This document shows, one piece after another, positions 15,147 through 25,008 of a stretch of DNA of 34,714 bases (positions are counted from its first letter, which is position 1; each line of letters begins with the position of its first letter). This stretch comes from Acidobacteriota bacterium (GTDB lineage Bacteria > Acidobacteriota > Vicinamibacteria > Vicinamibacterales > UBA8438). The stretch is taken from contig PAUN01000004.1 of NCBI GenBank assembly GCA_002712885.1, positions 59,545 through 94,258 of the forward strand. The letters are read 5' to 3'. The notes beneath the pieces are model-generated. The model worked only from the letters and a program-made list of their open reading frames with translations. It was not told where the DNA came from and made no database searches. Both the position numbers and the translations under genes were made by a program.

Positions 15147-17413
15147 GCGGGAACGAGCGTGGAGTGAGGGCGTGGCCGGCGGAGAAGGTGTTGGCTCGGA
15201 TTCGCGACCGCGTGGGTCACCCCGCGACGATGCGGGAGCTCATACGGGTGCTGGAGATTCCCCCGGATGAACGGTCTCGGTTTCGTCGTCGGATTCGGCA
15301 ACTCGTCGAGACAGGCGAGATGATCCGCATCAGGGGTAACCGCTACGGCGTCGCCGACCGGATGAATCTTGTGGTGGGTCGCTTGCATGTCAATCCCCGG
15401 GGGTTCGGTTTCGTGACGCCGGAGCATCACATGGAGCGAACCGGTGAGGATATCTACGTGGCCGGGGTCAATTTGCATCAAGCGATGCATGGTGACCGGG
15501 TAGCGGTGCGCATCGAGCGGGCGGACGGCCGCTCGGAGGGGCGTATCGTGCGCGTGCTCGAGCGGGCACACGATGACGTCGTAGGTCGGTATGACGTCGA
15601 CGAGAGTGGCGTAGGTTTCGTCGTGCCGCTCGATCCGCGGGTTGTCATGGACGTGCAGATCCCGGTCGGCGCGGCCGGCGAGGCTCGTGCGGACCAAATG
15701 GTGGTTGCGGAGATCGATCGGTGGCCCACCGGAACCCGCAACCCGGTTGGTCACGTCGTCGAGGTGCTGGGAGCCGTGGACGATCCGGGCGTCGATACCA
15801 AGTTGATCGTCAGGAAGCATCACATTCCCGACAGGCATGACCCGGCGGCGGTAGCCGAGGCGGAACGGTTGGGGGATGTCGTCGCGCGCGCCGATCGGCG
15901 TGGCCGAACCGACTTTCGGGGGACGGTCACGGTGACCATTGATGGAGAGACGGCCCGCGACTTTGACGACGCCATCACGCTCGAGCCGTTGCCGAACGGC
16001 CATCACTGGTTGGGTGTGCACATCGCCGACGTGGCCCACTACGTTCGGGAAGGCAGCGCCCTCGACCAGTGCGCGTATACGCGCGGCACCTCAGTCTACT
16101 TCCCGGAGCGGGCACTGCACATGTTTCCGGCCCCGCTGGCGACCGGGCTGTGCAGTCTGAACCCCGGCGTCGACCGTCTCGTGCAGTCCGTTCTGATGGA
16201 GGTCGACCGGCGAGGCGCCGTCGTGCGGTCCGAACTCCACGACGCCGTGATTCGATCCGACGCACGGATGACCTATACGGCAGTTGACGCGATCCTGACC
16301 GAGCGACACGCGGGGACCCGGAAGACGTATGCGGCGATGGTGCCACTCTTCAAAGCCATGGAGACCGTGTATCGCCGATTGCACGCGCGTCGCGTTCGCC
16401 GCGGATCCATTGACTTTGACTTGAAGGCGACTCGTCTGGTGCTCGACGAGGCCGGACTGGTCGAGGACATTGTTGCTGCTGATCGCAACGTGGCCCATCG
16501 CATCATCGAGGAGTTCATGCTCGTGGCGAACGAGACAGTAGCTGGGTATCTCCAAGACAGTGGTGCGCCGGCGCTGTTTCGGGTCCATCCGGTGCCGGAC
16601 CCCGGGAAGGTGGCTGAGTTCGACGCGTTTGCCAGCTCGCTGGGGCATGGGCTCGGGGCGCCGGCCGAGCAGGTGCGACCTCGGCACTTCCAGCAGCTTC
16701 TGAAGCGTCTCCACGGACAGCCGGAGGAACGGCCGGTGGCGTTGCTGATGCTCCGAACGATGCAGAAGGCCCAGTACGACCCGGTGAACGTCGGGCACTT
16801 CGGGCTGGCCTCAACGACCTACACGCACTTCACGTCCCCGATTCGCCGATACCCCGACCTCCTCGTGCACCGCCTACTCAAGGAGCGGCGTAAACGTGCG
16901 CTGTCGCCCCAACGGCAGGACGAGCTCAGGGATGAGTTGTCGGAGGTGGGACGACACCTGTCGGCGATGGAGCGCCGAGCCGAGGACGCGGAACGCGAGA
17001 TCATACAGTGGAAGAAGGTCCGGTTCATGACGGACAAGGTGGGTGACGAATTCACCGGCTACGTGACTGGCGTGACTGGGTTCGGTCTGTTTGTCGAGTT
17101 GATCGAGCCTTTCGTGGAAGGCCTGGTTCACATTTCGAGCATGGCGGATGACTACTACCGCTTCTTGGACGCCGACCATGCCCTGTTTGGGGAGAACACC
17201 GGCAAGACCTACAAACTGGGCGACACGGTGGCGGTGCAGGTCGTTCGGGTCGACACCGTGCGACGTCAGATCGATCTCGGACTAGTGGAGATACTCGAGG
17301 CGGTTCGCGAGTCGGAGCGCAATCGGGGGCCGAGCCGCAGTCGGATCGCCCTGGGCGGACGACCGTCCGGGGGCGTGCGACGGGGAACCCGCCGACGCCG
17401 CGTCCGACGATAG
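15143..17413 (+). CDS. rnr: Ribonuclease R
   Basis: Processive 3'-to-5' exoribonuclease of the RNB family that degrades structured RNA and helps in rRNA and tmRNA-related quality control. The 756 residues contain an N-terminal winged-helix region, cold-shock/OB folds (LHVNPRGFGFVTPE, 81-94), and the RNB catalytic domain with the acidic cluster ARDFDDAITL (271-280). It also has the family stretch RRYPDLLVHRLL, a C-terminal S1 domain (GDEFTGYVTGVTGFGLFVEL), and a basic RRGTRRRRVRR tail. It starts with GTG inside the stop codon of the glycerate kinase gene. selB follows after 87 bases. Confidence 0.96.
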   Translation: MSGNERGVRAWPAEKVLARIRDRVGHPATMRELIRVLEIPPDERSRFRRRIRQLVETGEMIRIRGNRYGVADRMNLVVGRLHVNPRGFGFVTPEHHMERTGEDIYVAGVNLHQAMHGDRVAVRIERADGRSEGRIVRVLERAHDDVVGRYDVDESGVGFVVPLDPRVVMDVQIPVGAAGEARADQMVVAEIDRWPTGTRNPVGHVVEVLGAVDDPGVDTKLIVRKHHIPDRHDPAAVAEAERLGDVVARADRRGRTDFRGTVTVTIDGETARDFDDAITLEPLPNGHHWLGVHIADVAHYVREGSALDQCAYTRGTSVYFPERALHMFPAPLATGLCSLNPGVDRLVQSVLMEVDRRGAVVRSELHDAVIRSDARMTYTAVDAILTERHAGTRKTYAAMVPLFKAMETVYRRLHARRVRRGSIDFDLKATRLVLDEAGLVEDIVAADRNVAHRIIEEFMLVANETVAGYLQDSGAPALFRVHPVPDPGKVAEFDAFASSLGHGLGAPAEQVRPRHFQQLLKRLHGQPEERPVALLMLRTMQKAQYDPVNVGHFGLASTTYTHFTSPIRRYPDLLVHRLLKERRKRALSPQRQDELRDELSEVGRHLSAMERRAEDAEREIIQWKKVRFMTDKVGDEFTGYVTGVTGFGLFVELIEPFVEGLVHISSMADDYYRFLDADHALFGENTGKTYKLGDTVAVQVVRVDTVRRQIDLGLVEILEAVRESERNRGPSRSRIALGGRPSGGVRRGTRRRRVRR

Positions 17414-17500
17414 GCGCGGTGGTCGGTGTCCATGTTTCACTGCGGCTCACGGCGACTGCCGCGAGGTGCTGCAGCGTAGAGAACTGGCGAGGGATACATC

Positions 17501-19471
17501 GTGACACGGTATGTGGTCGTTGGCACCGCGGGTCACATCGACCACGGGAAAAGCGCGCTCGTCGAGGCCTTGACGGGGACGGATCCCGATCGGCTCAAGG
17601 AGGAGAAGTCTCGCGGTATCACGATCGATCTGGGGTTCGCGCATCTTGACGAGGGCGACACGCAGCTGGCGTTTGTTGATGTGCCAGGGCATGAGCGGTT
17701 CGTCAAGAACATGCTGGCCGGTGCGAGTGGCGTGGACGGTGTCCTGTTGGTGGTGGCGGCCGACGAGTCGGTCATGCCCCAGACTCGCGAGCATTTCGAC
17801 ATCTGTCGACTGCTCGGCGTGTCAGGGGGTGTCATCGCGTTGACCAAGGCGGACCTGGTCGATGCCGAAACGGTCGAACTGGTGAGCATGGAGACGGCGG
17901 AACTGGTGTCCGGCTCGTTTCTCGCTGATGCGCCGGTGGTGCCAGTCTCAGCCAAGACCGGAGCGGGACTGACCGACCTGCGAGCGGCGCTACTCGAGAT
18001 GGCCCGACGAGCCGGTCGCCGGCCAACAGACGGGTCAGTGCGTTTACCGATCGACCGTGCGTTTTCCGTCAAGGGATTTGGCACGGTGGTGACGGGCACG
18101 CTCGTGTCCGGCCGGATGACGGCGGGTACCGCACTCCGAGTGCTACCGGCTGGGCGAGACATCAAGATCCGTGGGTTGCAGGTCCACGGGGTGTCGCAGT
18201 CGGTCGCGGTGGCCGGACAACGCGTGGCGGCGAATCTATCAGGGGTCGAGGTGGCGGAGATCGCGCGTGGCGATACCGCCGTCACGCCGGGGCGTTTCGA
18301 CGCCACCAGGCGTCTGGATGCGCTACTAGATCTGCTTCCGGCCGCGCGTCGCTTGCGGCATGGGGCGCGCGTACGCTTTCATCAGGGAACCAGTGAGGTG
18401 CTGGGCCGCGTCGCGGTCGGTCCGCTGGTCGGTCGTTCCGTTGCGTCCACAGAGCCGGCCGATGCCGACGAGCATGAGGACGCTCCCGGGGAGTTGCAAC
18501 CCGGGGGCCGTGCGTTCGTGCGGCTGCGGCTCGAGTCAGCGGCGGTGCTGACTCGCGGCGATCGGTTCATCCTCCGCGCGTACTCGCCCCCTCTCACCAT
18601 TGGCGGCGGGTTTGTGATTGATCCCCGGCCGCCGCGCGGGGGTATGCGCACCGCCGCGGGGCGCCGACGTCTGGAACGATTGCGCGTCGGCCTGGGAGCG
18701 GAGGAGGCGGGCGAGGACGAGGCGGTCACCTTGCTGGTCGGTGAGCGCGGCATCGCCGGTATTCCCGTAACGGAGCTGCTCACCCGAGCTGGTCTGCGAA
18801 CCGACACCGCGGATGGCCTCATCGACCAGCTCGAGTCGGCCGGCACGATTCGTCGAATCGCCGGTCTCGTGGTCGATACCGCCGCTTTGTCGGCGGTCGC
18901 CAATCGTCTCGTGGCGATGGTGACCGCGTACCACGCGGAACAGCCATTGAGCGAGGGGGCCCCGCGCGAGGAGGTGCGGGAGCGGCTGTTTCGCCAGGCG
19001 GACGCTGCGGTGTTCGACGTCGTAGTCAACGACTTGGTGCAGGCCGAGTGTGTGGTGGCAGGTGGTCGGTTGGCGCTGGCGAGCCACCAGGTGACATTGT
19101 CTTCGGAGGAGACGCGGATCAGCGAGGCGGTGCAGGCATTGCTCTCGGATGCGGGGCTGTCGCCGCCAGCTGTTGCGCTCATACCTGACCAGATCGGGTG
19201 CGATCCAGTTCCCCTCGACCGGGTCTTGGGTTGGATGGTGCGTGAGGCCACGGTGGCCAGGGTTGGGGCATTGGTGTTCGATGCCTTGGCGCTCGACAAC
19301 CTGAAACAGGACATCCGACAGACGGAGACGGCGGAGAAGCCGGCGCGTATCGACGTCGGGACGTTCAAGGAGCGCTACGGAGTCAGTCGAAAATTTGCGA
19401 TCCCACTGCTCGAGTATTTGGACCGGGAGCGCGTGACGAGGCGCATGGGGCAATACCGGATCGTACTGTGA
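17501..19471 (+). CDS. selB: Selenocysteine-specific elongation factor
   Basis: GTPase that delivers selenocysteyl-tRNA(Sec) to UGA codons next to a SECIS hairpin. The 656 residues begin with an EF-Tu-like G domain: G1 GHIDHGKS (11-18), G2 RGITIDLGF (38-46), G3 DVPGHE (60-65) and G4 TKAD (115-118). Beta-barrel domains follow ([14 protein letters not shown]). The C-terminal third consists of winged-helix repeats, ending with the SelB-typical [20 protein letters not shown]. The GTG start has GAGGG 8 bases upstream. selA, selD and tRNA-Sec are not in the window, and no selenoprotein gene is seen here. Confidence 0.95.
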   Translation: MTRYVVVGTAGHIDHGKSALVEALTGTDPDRLKEEKSRGITIDLGFAHLDEGDTQLAFVDVPGHERFVKNMLAGASGVDGVLLVVAADESVMPQTREHFDICRLLGVSGGVIALTKADLVDAETVELVSMETAELVSGSFLADAPVVPVSAKTGAGLTDLRAALLEMARRAGRRPTDGSVRLPIDRAFSVKGFGTVVTGTLVSGRMTAGTALRVLPAGRDIKIRGLQVHGVSQSVAVAGQRVAANLSGVEVAEIARGDTAVTPGRFDATRRLDALLDLLPAARRLRHGARVRFHQGTSEVLGRVAVGPLVGRSVASTEPADADEHEDAPGELQPGGRAFVRLRLESAAVLTRGDRFILRAYSPPLTIGGGFVIDPRPPRGGMRTAAGRRRLERLRVGLGAEEAGEDEAVTLLVGERGIAGIPVTELLTRAGLRTDTADGLIDQLESAGTIRRIAGLVVDTAALSAVANRLVAMVTAYHAEQPLSEGAPREEVRERLFRQADAAVFDVVVNDLVQAECVVAGGRLALASHQVTLSSEETRISEAVQALLSDAGLSPPAVALIPDQIGCDPVPLDRVLGWMVREATVARVGALVFDALALDNLKQDIRQTETAEKPARIDVGTFKERYGVSRKFAIPLLEYLDRERVTRRMGQYRIVL

Positions 19472-19476
19472 GGCGA

Positions 19477-19505
19477 CCTCGCCGTTGCGAGGCGTCTCCG
19501 TCTTT
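19477..19505 (+). terminator. Possible weak terminator after selB
   Basis: CCTCGC-cgtt-GCGAGG (19477-19492) begins 5 bases after the selB stop. It is followed by a pyrimidine-rich stretch ending in TCTTT, but no real T-tract. The stem is only 6 bp, so the call is tentative. Confidence 0.35.
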
Positions 19506-19532
19506 GCGAACGATGGTGTCTGTCGGTAGACT
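19504..19532 (+). promoter_or_regulatory. Candidate promoter for the 19613 gene
   Basis: TTGCGA (19504-19509), a 17-base spacer and TAGACT (19527-19532). Each box matches consensus at 4 of 6 positions. It lies about 80 bases before the start of the downstream gene. Confidence 0.3.
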
Positions 19533-19612
19533 ACGCTAACCACCGGGGCTTGCGTGATCTGTGCCGATCGGTGACTACACGATGGCGGCGCGCCGGTGAT
19601 GCGAGGGTAGGT

Positions 19613-20071
19613 ATGAGCGACGAAGAGCGACAGAGTTTTACGGTTGGGGTCTTTCAGGATACAGAGTGGGCGCAACGAGGACTGGAGGCACTGGGGAAGG
19701 AGGGGTTCCCATCAGAGTCCCTGTCGATGATCAGCAAAGAATCACCTGAGGCCTCGGCGCTGCTACAGCGCACCTTCGCGGTCAACGGAACGGCGTTGGA
19801 CATCGTCCGGATTGGCCCGGTCGTGGCTCACGGACCACTCCTGGGCACACTGCAGGGGCGTTCGCGTGATCTGGATCGGTCCGGTGTCTCGGCGACGATG
19901 AGGCGCGCTGGTTTTCAAACACATGACGGATTTATTTTCGAGACCTTGACCGCGCGGGGCGGCGTGCTGGTTGCCGTGCACAGCGCACCGCGCGCGGCCG
20001 ACGCTCTGGCGGTGATGTTTGCGTATGGTGGCGGCAATGCCGCTATCGGGGCATGGGCAGGACGAGTCTAA
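19613..20071 (+). CDS. Hypothetical protein, 152 residues, possibly YflT-like stress fold
   Basis: Start chosen at the ATG at 19613, with GAGGG about 6 bases upstream. The N-terminus (SFTVGVFQDTEWAQRGLEAL followed by GFPSESLSMISK) resembles domains of general-stress proteins (GsiB/YflT, DUF1269-like), in which a strand with GVF or an equivalent is followed by a helix that contacts a Gly-rich segment. A matching second half is visible: FETLTARGGVLVAVHS, then ALAVMFAYGGGNAAIGAWAG. No signal peptide is seen, and the C-terminus is Gly/Ala-rich. The fold suggestion is pattern recognition only and the function is unknown. It appears to be a single-gene unit. Confidence 0.65.
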   Translation: MSDEERQSFTVGVFQDTEWAQRGLEALGKEGFPSESLSMISKESPEASALLQRTFAVNGTALDIVRIGPVVAHGPLLGTLQGRSRDLDRSGVSATMRRAGFQTHDGFIFETLTARGGVLVAVHSAPRAADALAVMFAYGGGNAAIGAWAGRV

Positions 20072-20317
20072 ACGGCTCCCTCTGACGTCTTAATGCGTGG
20101 TGCGGCGTGAACCGGTGGTGGAGGGCGGGTGACTTCGACGTGGGATACGGGCATCGGTGTAGCCCAGGGAGGTCAATCAGGACCACCGGCGCTGCGGTGG
20201 GTTTGTGCCCAAAGTCCGTAATCTGTTGATACAGTGTTAGTTCTGGGTCAGTGTGCCTCCACGCCCGGCCGGGCACCCAGATTGCAAGATGTGTGTTCGA
20301 CAGTCGGTGATGAGTAC
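20072..20317. other. Intergenic region without a supported gene
   Basis: About 246 bases between the hypothetical gene and repeat copy 3. I see only short inverted repeats (for example GGGC-n9-GCCC around 20147) and no convincing promoter, tRNA or coding frame. A 77-codon minus-strand frame is open here but has no family resemblance and no ribosome-binding site. Confidence 0.5.
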
Positions 20318-20483
20318 TAATTACTGCCGATCACAACTACGGCACCGTATTCTGGCGCTGAGGCGTCCGGATCGCTAGGCGCGAGAAGGAAGCATGCCGG
20401 GAGCATTCGATCGACGAGCAACGCGGCGAGGCGGGATGTATCGGCGGCCGATACGGTGCCGTAGTTGTGACCGGCAGTACTTA
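20318..20483. repeat. Structured repeat copy 3, with 33-bp outer arms
   Basis: Outer arms at 20318-20350 and 20451-20483 are inverted repeats matching at 31 of 33 positions; the shared core includes ACTGCCG and CACAACTACGGCACCGTAT. Between them, in the opposite orientation to copies 1 and 2, are block A (20362-20394) and block B (20408-20424, CGATCGACGAGCAACGC), with a small inner hairpin ATGC-cggga-GCAT at 20394-20406. Block A agrees with copy 2 at 26 of 33 positions. The right arm ends at the base before the GGGAGGG ribosome-binding site of the tonB-type gene, so the element would be in or next to its 5' leader. No target-site duplication is visible. Confidence 0.8.
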
Positions 20484-20500
20484 GGGAGGGAGTGCGTCGC

Positions 20501-21517
20501 GTGAACGGCCTGGACCTCGGACCCGTAAGGTTTGCTCCCGGGGCGTCTTACACGCCGCCCGCGCGTCGAGGGCGCAAGCGTCGCGGGGCTGGGGCGTTAC
20601 GGGCTGCGATGCAGGTCGCCACCACCGATGCCGCGGCCGGGGCCTGGCTATCGATCCATCCAGACGGCGGGGCGTCGTATACCCCACTGCTCTCCGTCCA
20701 GCCCGAGCGTGCGCGCGGTGCGCTCGGCGCGTCTCTCGCGAGTCATGGCGTGTTTGTGCTCATCCTCTTCTTGGCGCTGCAATCAGCGCCCCCGGAGGAG
20801 ATTGTCGCGGTTGAGCGGACCATATACGACAGCATTATCTGGATTCCGCAAGAAGGACCCGGCGGGGGCGGTGGGGGCGGGGGCAACGAGTCGCTCGAGA
20901 TGCCTCGCGAGGTCGAAGTTGCTGGCGAGGATGACATCAACATTCCGATCGAAGAGCCGGAAGAGTTTGTCGTGCCACCCGAAGTGAGCTCAGAACCCGA
21001 GGAGCAGCCTCTCGAGGCGCAGCACACCGTGCAATTGTCCGCCGTCCCGATGGCTGCCGCCCCCAGGACACGGTCCGGGGTGTTACAGGGGTTGATGGCA
21101 CGTTCTCTCGATTCTGCTGGCAGCGGTACCGGTGGCGGCGCCGGCGAGGGAGCCGGTGGAGGGATCGGTCCCGGACAGGGCGACGGGCTCGGACCTGGAG
21201 TCGGTGGAGGATCGGGCGGGGGCGTTTACCGACCCGGCAACGGGGTCGAGACCCCACAACCTCTGCGTCAGGTGCGACCGAATTACACGTCTGAGGCGAT
21301 GCGGGCGAAAATCCAGGGCGAGGTCATCATCGAGGCAGTCGTATTACCGGACGGTACCGTGGGTGATGTGAAGATCGTGCGTTCACTAGACACCAACTTT
21401 GGCCTGGACGAAGAGGCAGTGAAGGCGGCACTTCAATGGCGGTTCAGGCCGGGGACCAGGTTCGGTGACCCCGTGGCCGTGCTCGTGACCATTGCGTTGA
21501 CCTTTACTTTGCGGTGA
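20501..21517 (+). CDS. TonB-family energy transducer
   Basis: Probable TonB-type protein that transmits proton-motive force from ExbBD to outer-membrane transporters. I choose GTG at 20501, 10 bases after GGGAGGG (20484-20490); the in-frame GTG at 20492 is only 1 base from that site. The 338 residues comprise an unusual N-terminal cytoplasmic segment of about 80 residues, one membrane segment (about 79-95), and an acidic Pro/Glu stretch with a poly-Gly run. A second Gly-rich linker (GAGEGAGGGIGPGQGDGLGP) follows, then a C-terminal TonB domain: VRPNYTSEAMRAKIQGEVII, VVLPDGTVGDVKIVRSLD and ALQWRFRPG. exbB and exbD are not adjacent. Confidence 0.88.
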   Translation: MNGLDLGPVRFAPGASYTPPARRGRKRRGAGALRAAMQVATTDAAAGAWLSIHPDGGASYTPLLSVQPERARGALGASLASHGVFVLILFLALQSAPPEEIVAVERTIYDSIIWIPQEGPGGGGGGGGNESLEMPREVEVAGEDDINIPIEEPEEFVVPPEVSSEPEEQPLEAQHTVQLSAVPMAAAPRTRSGVLQGLMARSLDSAGSGTGGGAGEGAGGGIGPGQGDGLGPGVGGGSGGGVYRPGNGVETPQPLRQVRPNYTSEAMRAKIQGEVIIEAVVLPDGTVGDVKIVRSLDTNFGLDEEAVKAALQWRFRPGTRFGDPVAVLVTIALTFTLR

Positions 21518-21574
21518 GGCACCGCGGCTGACACGAGCGCACACGCCACGCCAACCCTCAACGCGGAGGCGGTT

Positions 21575-21612
21575 AAAAAAAAGGGGCGTGCACCACAGGT
21601 GCACGCCCCTTT
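21575..21612 (-). terminator. Strong intrinsic terminator of groESL
   Basis: A perfect 15-bp stem (21580-21594 with 21598-21612) and a 3-base loop; the core is GGGGCGTGCACC / GGTGCACGCCCC. On the minus strand it ends in eight T residues (A-run at 21575-21582), placed 31 bases after the groEL stop. On the plus strand it may also halt tonB transcription, though only three T residues follow. Confidence 0.9.
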
Positions 21613-21642
21613 CGTAGTCCGACGAGCAGGCGGTACGCCCGC

Positions 21643-23367
<1,725 letters not shown>

Positions 23368-23384
23368 TTAGGTCTTGATGCTTG

Positions 23385-23681
23385 CTACTGGATGACGCCC
23401 AGTACCTCGTCCTCGCGCATGATCAGATACTCCTCGCCGTCGAGCTTGATCTCCTGGCCCGAGTACTTCCCGAAGAGGATGGTGTCACCTTCCTTGACGT
23501 CCATCGGCGCGAGGTCACCGTCGTCCTTGACCTTGCCCTTGCCCACCGCCATGACCTTGCCCTGCTGGGGCTTTTCCTTGGCCGTATCCGGGATGATGAT
23601 CGAGCCGACCTGCTCGTCTACGTCTTCATCCAGGCGCAGGACGATGATCCGGTCGTGCAGCGGTCGTACTTTGATTGCCAT
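23385..23681 (-). CDS. groS: Co-chaperonin GroES
   Basis: Heptameric lid of GroEL. The 98 residues include the opening [14 protein letters not shown], the mobile-loop region [20 protein letters not shown], and the C-terminal [14 protein letters not shown]; the size is standard. GGGAG lies about 10 bases before the ATG. The leader carries a CIRCE operator and a terminator-like hairpin (see 23712-23733 and 23749-23775). Confidence 0.98.
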   Translation of the reverse strand: MAIKVRPLHDRIIVLRLDEDVDEQVGSIIIPDTAKEKPQQGKVMAVGKGKVKDDGDLAPMDVKEGDTILFGKYSGQEIKLDGEEYLIMREDEVLGVIQ

Positions 23682-23711
23682 GGTGTGTCCGACTCCCTTG
23701 CGTTGTTGATG

Positions 23712-23733
23712 AAAAGCCCCTTGAGCAAGGGGC
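23712..23733 (-). terminator. Terminator-like hairpin in the groES leader
   Basis: On the minus strand, GCCCCTTG-ct-CAAGGGGC is an 8-bp perfect stem (or 7 bp with a 4-base loop) followed by TTTTC. It lies between the CIRCE promoter and the groES start, 34 bases before the ATG at 23681. It may be an attenuator, a temperature-responsive structure, or a 5' stabilising hairpin. Confidence 0.6.
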
Positions 23734-23748
23734 GTGATCAGAGGATAT

Positions 23749-23775
23749 TTAGCACTCTCTATAGTCGAGTGCTAA
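23749..23775 (-). promoter_or_regulatory. CIRCE operator (HrcA binding site)
   Basis: TTAGCACTC-N9-GAGTGCTAA is a perfect match to the CIRCE consensus. It abuts the -10 box of the groESL promoter and covers the expected transcription start, so HrcA would block initiation until heat shock. The hrcA gene itself is not in the window. Confidence 0.97.
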
Positions 23776-23804
23776 TTCTATCGGGCGCGCGCGACAGCTG
23801 TCAA
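23775..23804 (-). promoter_or_regulatory. Sigma-70-type promoter of groESL
   Basis: On the minus strand, a perfect TTGACA (23799-23804), an 18-base spacer and TAGAAT (23775-23780), which differs from TATAAT at one position. The -10 box is directly followed by CIRCE. This is a housekeeping promoter under repressor control rather than a sigma-32 promoter. Confidence 0.85.
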
Positions 23805-23834
23805 CTCACGCGGTGGCAGTGCGGGACCGTGTCG

Positions 23835-24044
23835 TCAGCCGGTGCGCTTGAGGCGGTATTCGGTCACCTTCCGGCTGAGGGTATTGCGGTGCAGTCCGAT
23901 CATCTTCGCGGCGCGACCGACCTTGCCCTCTGAGCGGGCCAGGGCGCGGCTGATGAACCGGCGTTCGAATTCTTGGCGGGCATCGTCGTACCGGATGCCC
24001 TTCGCCACCATCTCGTCCACCAACTGGTTCAGTTCGTCGCGCAC
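23835..24044 (-). CDS. Fis-type helix-turn-helix protein, 69 residues
   Basis: Small DNA-binding protein consisting almost only of a Fis-family helix-turn-helix: FERRFISRALARSEGKVGRA followed by AKMIGLHRNTLSRKVTEYRL. This is the same domain that ends NtrC-type regulators; here there is no receiver or AAA+ part. The GTG start at 24044 has AAGGAA about 7 bases upstream. It begins 28 bases after the purC stop on the same strand, so it is probably expressed with purC. Its regulatory targets are unknown. The following gap holds the groESL promoter. Confidence 0.8.
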   Translation of the reverse strand: MRDELNQLVDEMVAKGIRYDDARQEFERRFISRALARSEGKVGRAAKMIGLHRNTLSRKVTEYRLKRTG

Positions 24045-24072
24045 TGTGGTTCCTTCGTCACACCCGGCTCAC

Positions 24073-25008
24073 CTACTGCAACTTCTGGCCCGTCAGGAGA
24101 CGGTACGCCTCAAGATACTTCTCGCGGGTTTTGGCGATGACGGCATCCGGCAGCACCGGCGCCGGCGGTTGCCGGTTCCACTGCACCGCATCCAAATGAT
24201 CGCGTACGAACTGTTTGTCGAAACTGGGCTGGGCCTGGCCGGGTCGGTGGGTGTCCTCCGGCCAGAAGCGCGACGAGTCCGACGTGAGCGTTTCGTCGAT
24301 CAGGATGAGTTCATCGCCGTCTTCAAGGTCGGCCGCGCCCTCGTGACCGGCCGCACGTATGAGCCCGAACTCAAACTTGGTGTCGGCGACGATAATGCCG
24401 CATGATTCCGCGTGCGCCGCCCCGTGGGCGTACAACGCCAGCGTCAATGCTCGAAGCTGCTCCATCAGTCTCGGGCCGACCAGTTCTGCGGCCTCGGCCG
24501 CGCTGATGTTCTCGTCGTGACCGCTGGTCGCCTTGGTGGCTGGCGTGAAGATCGGCGCCGGCAATCGATCCGATTGTCGCAAACCGTCCGGGAGCGCGAC
24601 GCCGCACACCGACCCGGACCGCTGGTAATCCACCCACCCTGAGCCGGCCAGGTACCCACGAGCGACACACTCGACGGGAATCGGCTCGGTGCGGCGCACC
24701 AGCATGGAGCGCCCACGGAGGACATCGGCGTGTGGCAGACACGCGGCCGGGTACTCCTCGGGCGTCGTGGACATGAGATGGTTCGGCACGATGTCTCCCG
24801 TGCGTGCAAACCAGAACGCCGACAGCTGTGTCAGGACCTTGCCCTTGTCGGGGATCATCGACCCCAACACCACGTCGTAGGCGGAGATCCTGTCGGTGGC
24901 CACCATGAGGAGGTGGTCGTCGACGGTGTACATGTCGCGTACTTTGCCGCGTCGTTGAGGGGTGAGACCGTGGAGGGCAGTTTCGAACAAGGGAGATGCA
25001 GACGTCAC
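24073..25008 (-). CDS. purC: Phosphoribosylaminoimidazole-succinocarboxamide synthase
   Basis: SAICAR synthase of de novo purine synthesis: joins CAIR and aspartate using ATP. The 311-residue length matches the longer bacterial/eukaryotic-type enzymes. Motifs: RRGKVRDMYTVDDHLLMVAT, DRISAYDVVLGSMIPDKGKV, CVARGYLAGSGW, the ATKATSGHDENIS stretch, IIVADTKFEFG, and the C-terminal LTSDSSRFWPED with SFDKQFVRD. The GTG start at 25008 has GAGAGG just upstream. No other pur gene is adjacent, so it is an isolated locus followed by the Fis-type gene. Confidence 0.96.
   Translation of the reverse strand: MTSASPLFETALHGLTPQRRGKVRDMYTVDDHLLMVATDRISAYDVVLGSMIPDKGKVLTQLSAFWFARTGDIVPNHLMSTTPEEYPAACLPHADVLRGRSMLVRRTEPIPVECVARGYLAGSGWVDYQRSGSVCGVALPDGLRQSDRLPAPIFTPATKATSGHDENISAAEAAELVGPRLMEQLRALTLALYAHGAAHAESCGIIVADTKFEFGLIRAAGHEGAADLEDGDELILIDETLTSDSSRFWPEDTHRPGQAQPSFDKQFVRDHLDAVQWNRQPPAPVLPDAVIAKTREKYLEAYRLLTGQKLQ

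Noticed and set aside
20043-20276. 77-codon minus-strand frame upstream of tonB
   Set aside because: It overlaps the end of a better-supported plus-strand gene and has no recognisable domain or start signal.
20318-20483. Insertion sequence with terminal inverted repeats
   Set aside because: The interior is only 100 bases, has no coding capacity, and no flanking target-site duplication is seen. A non-autonomous or structured element fits better.
19472-20500. tRNA-Sec or SECIS element near selB
   Set aside because: I looked for a long acceptor/variable-arm tRNA with a TCA anticodon and a GGTTCGA-type T-loop and found none; the hairpins here are short and unrelated.
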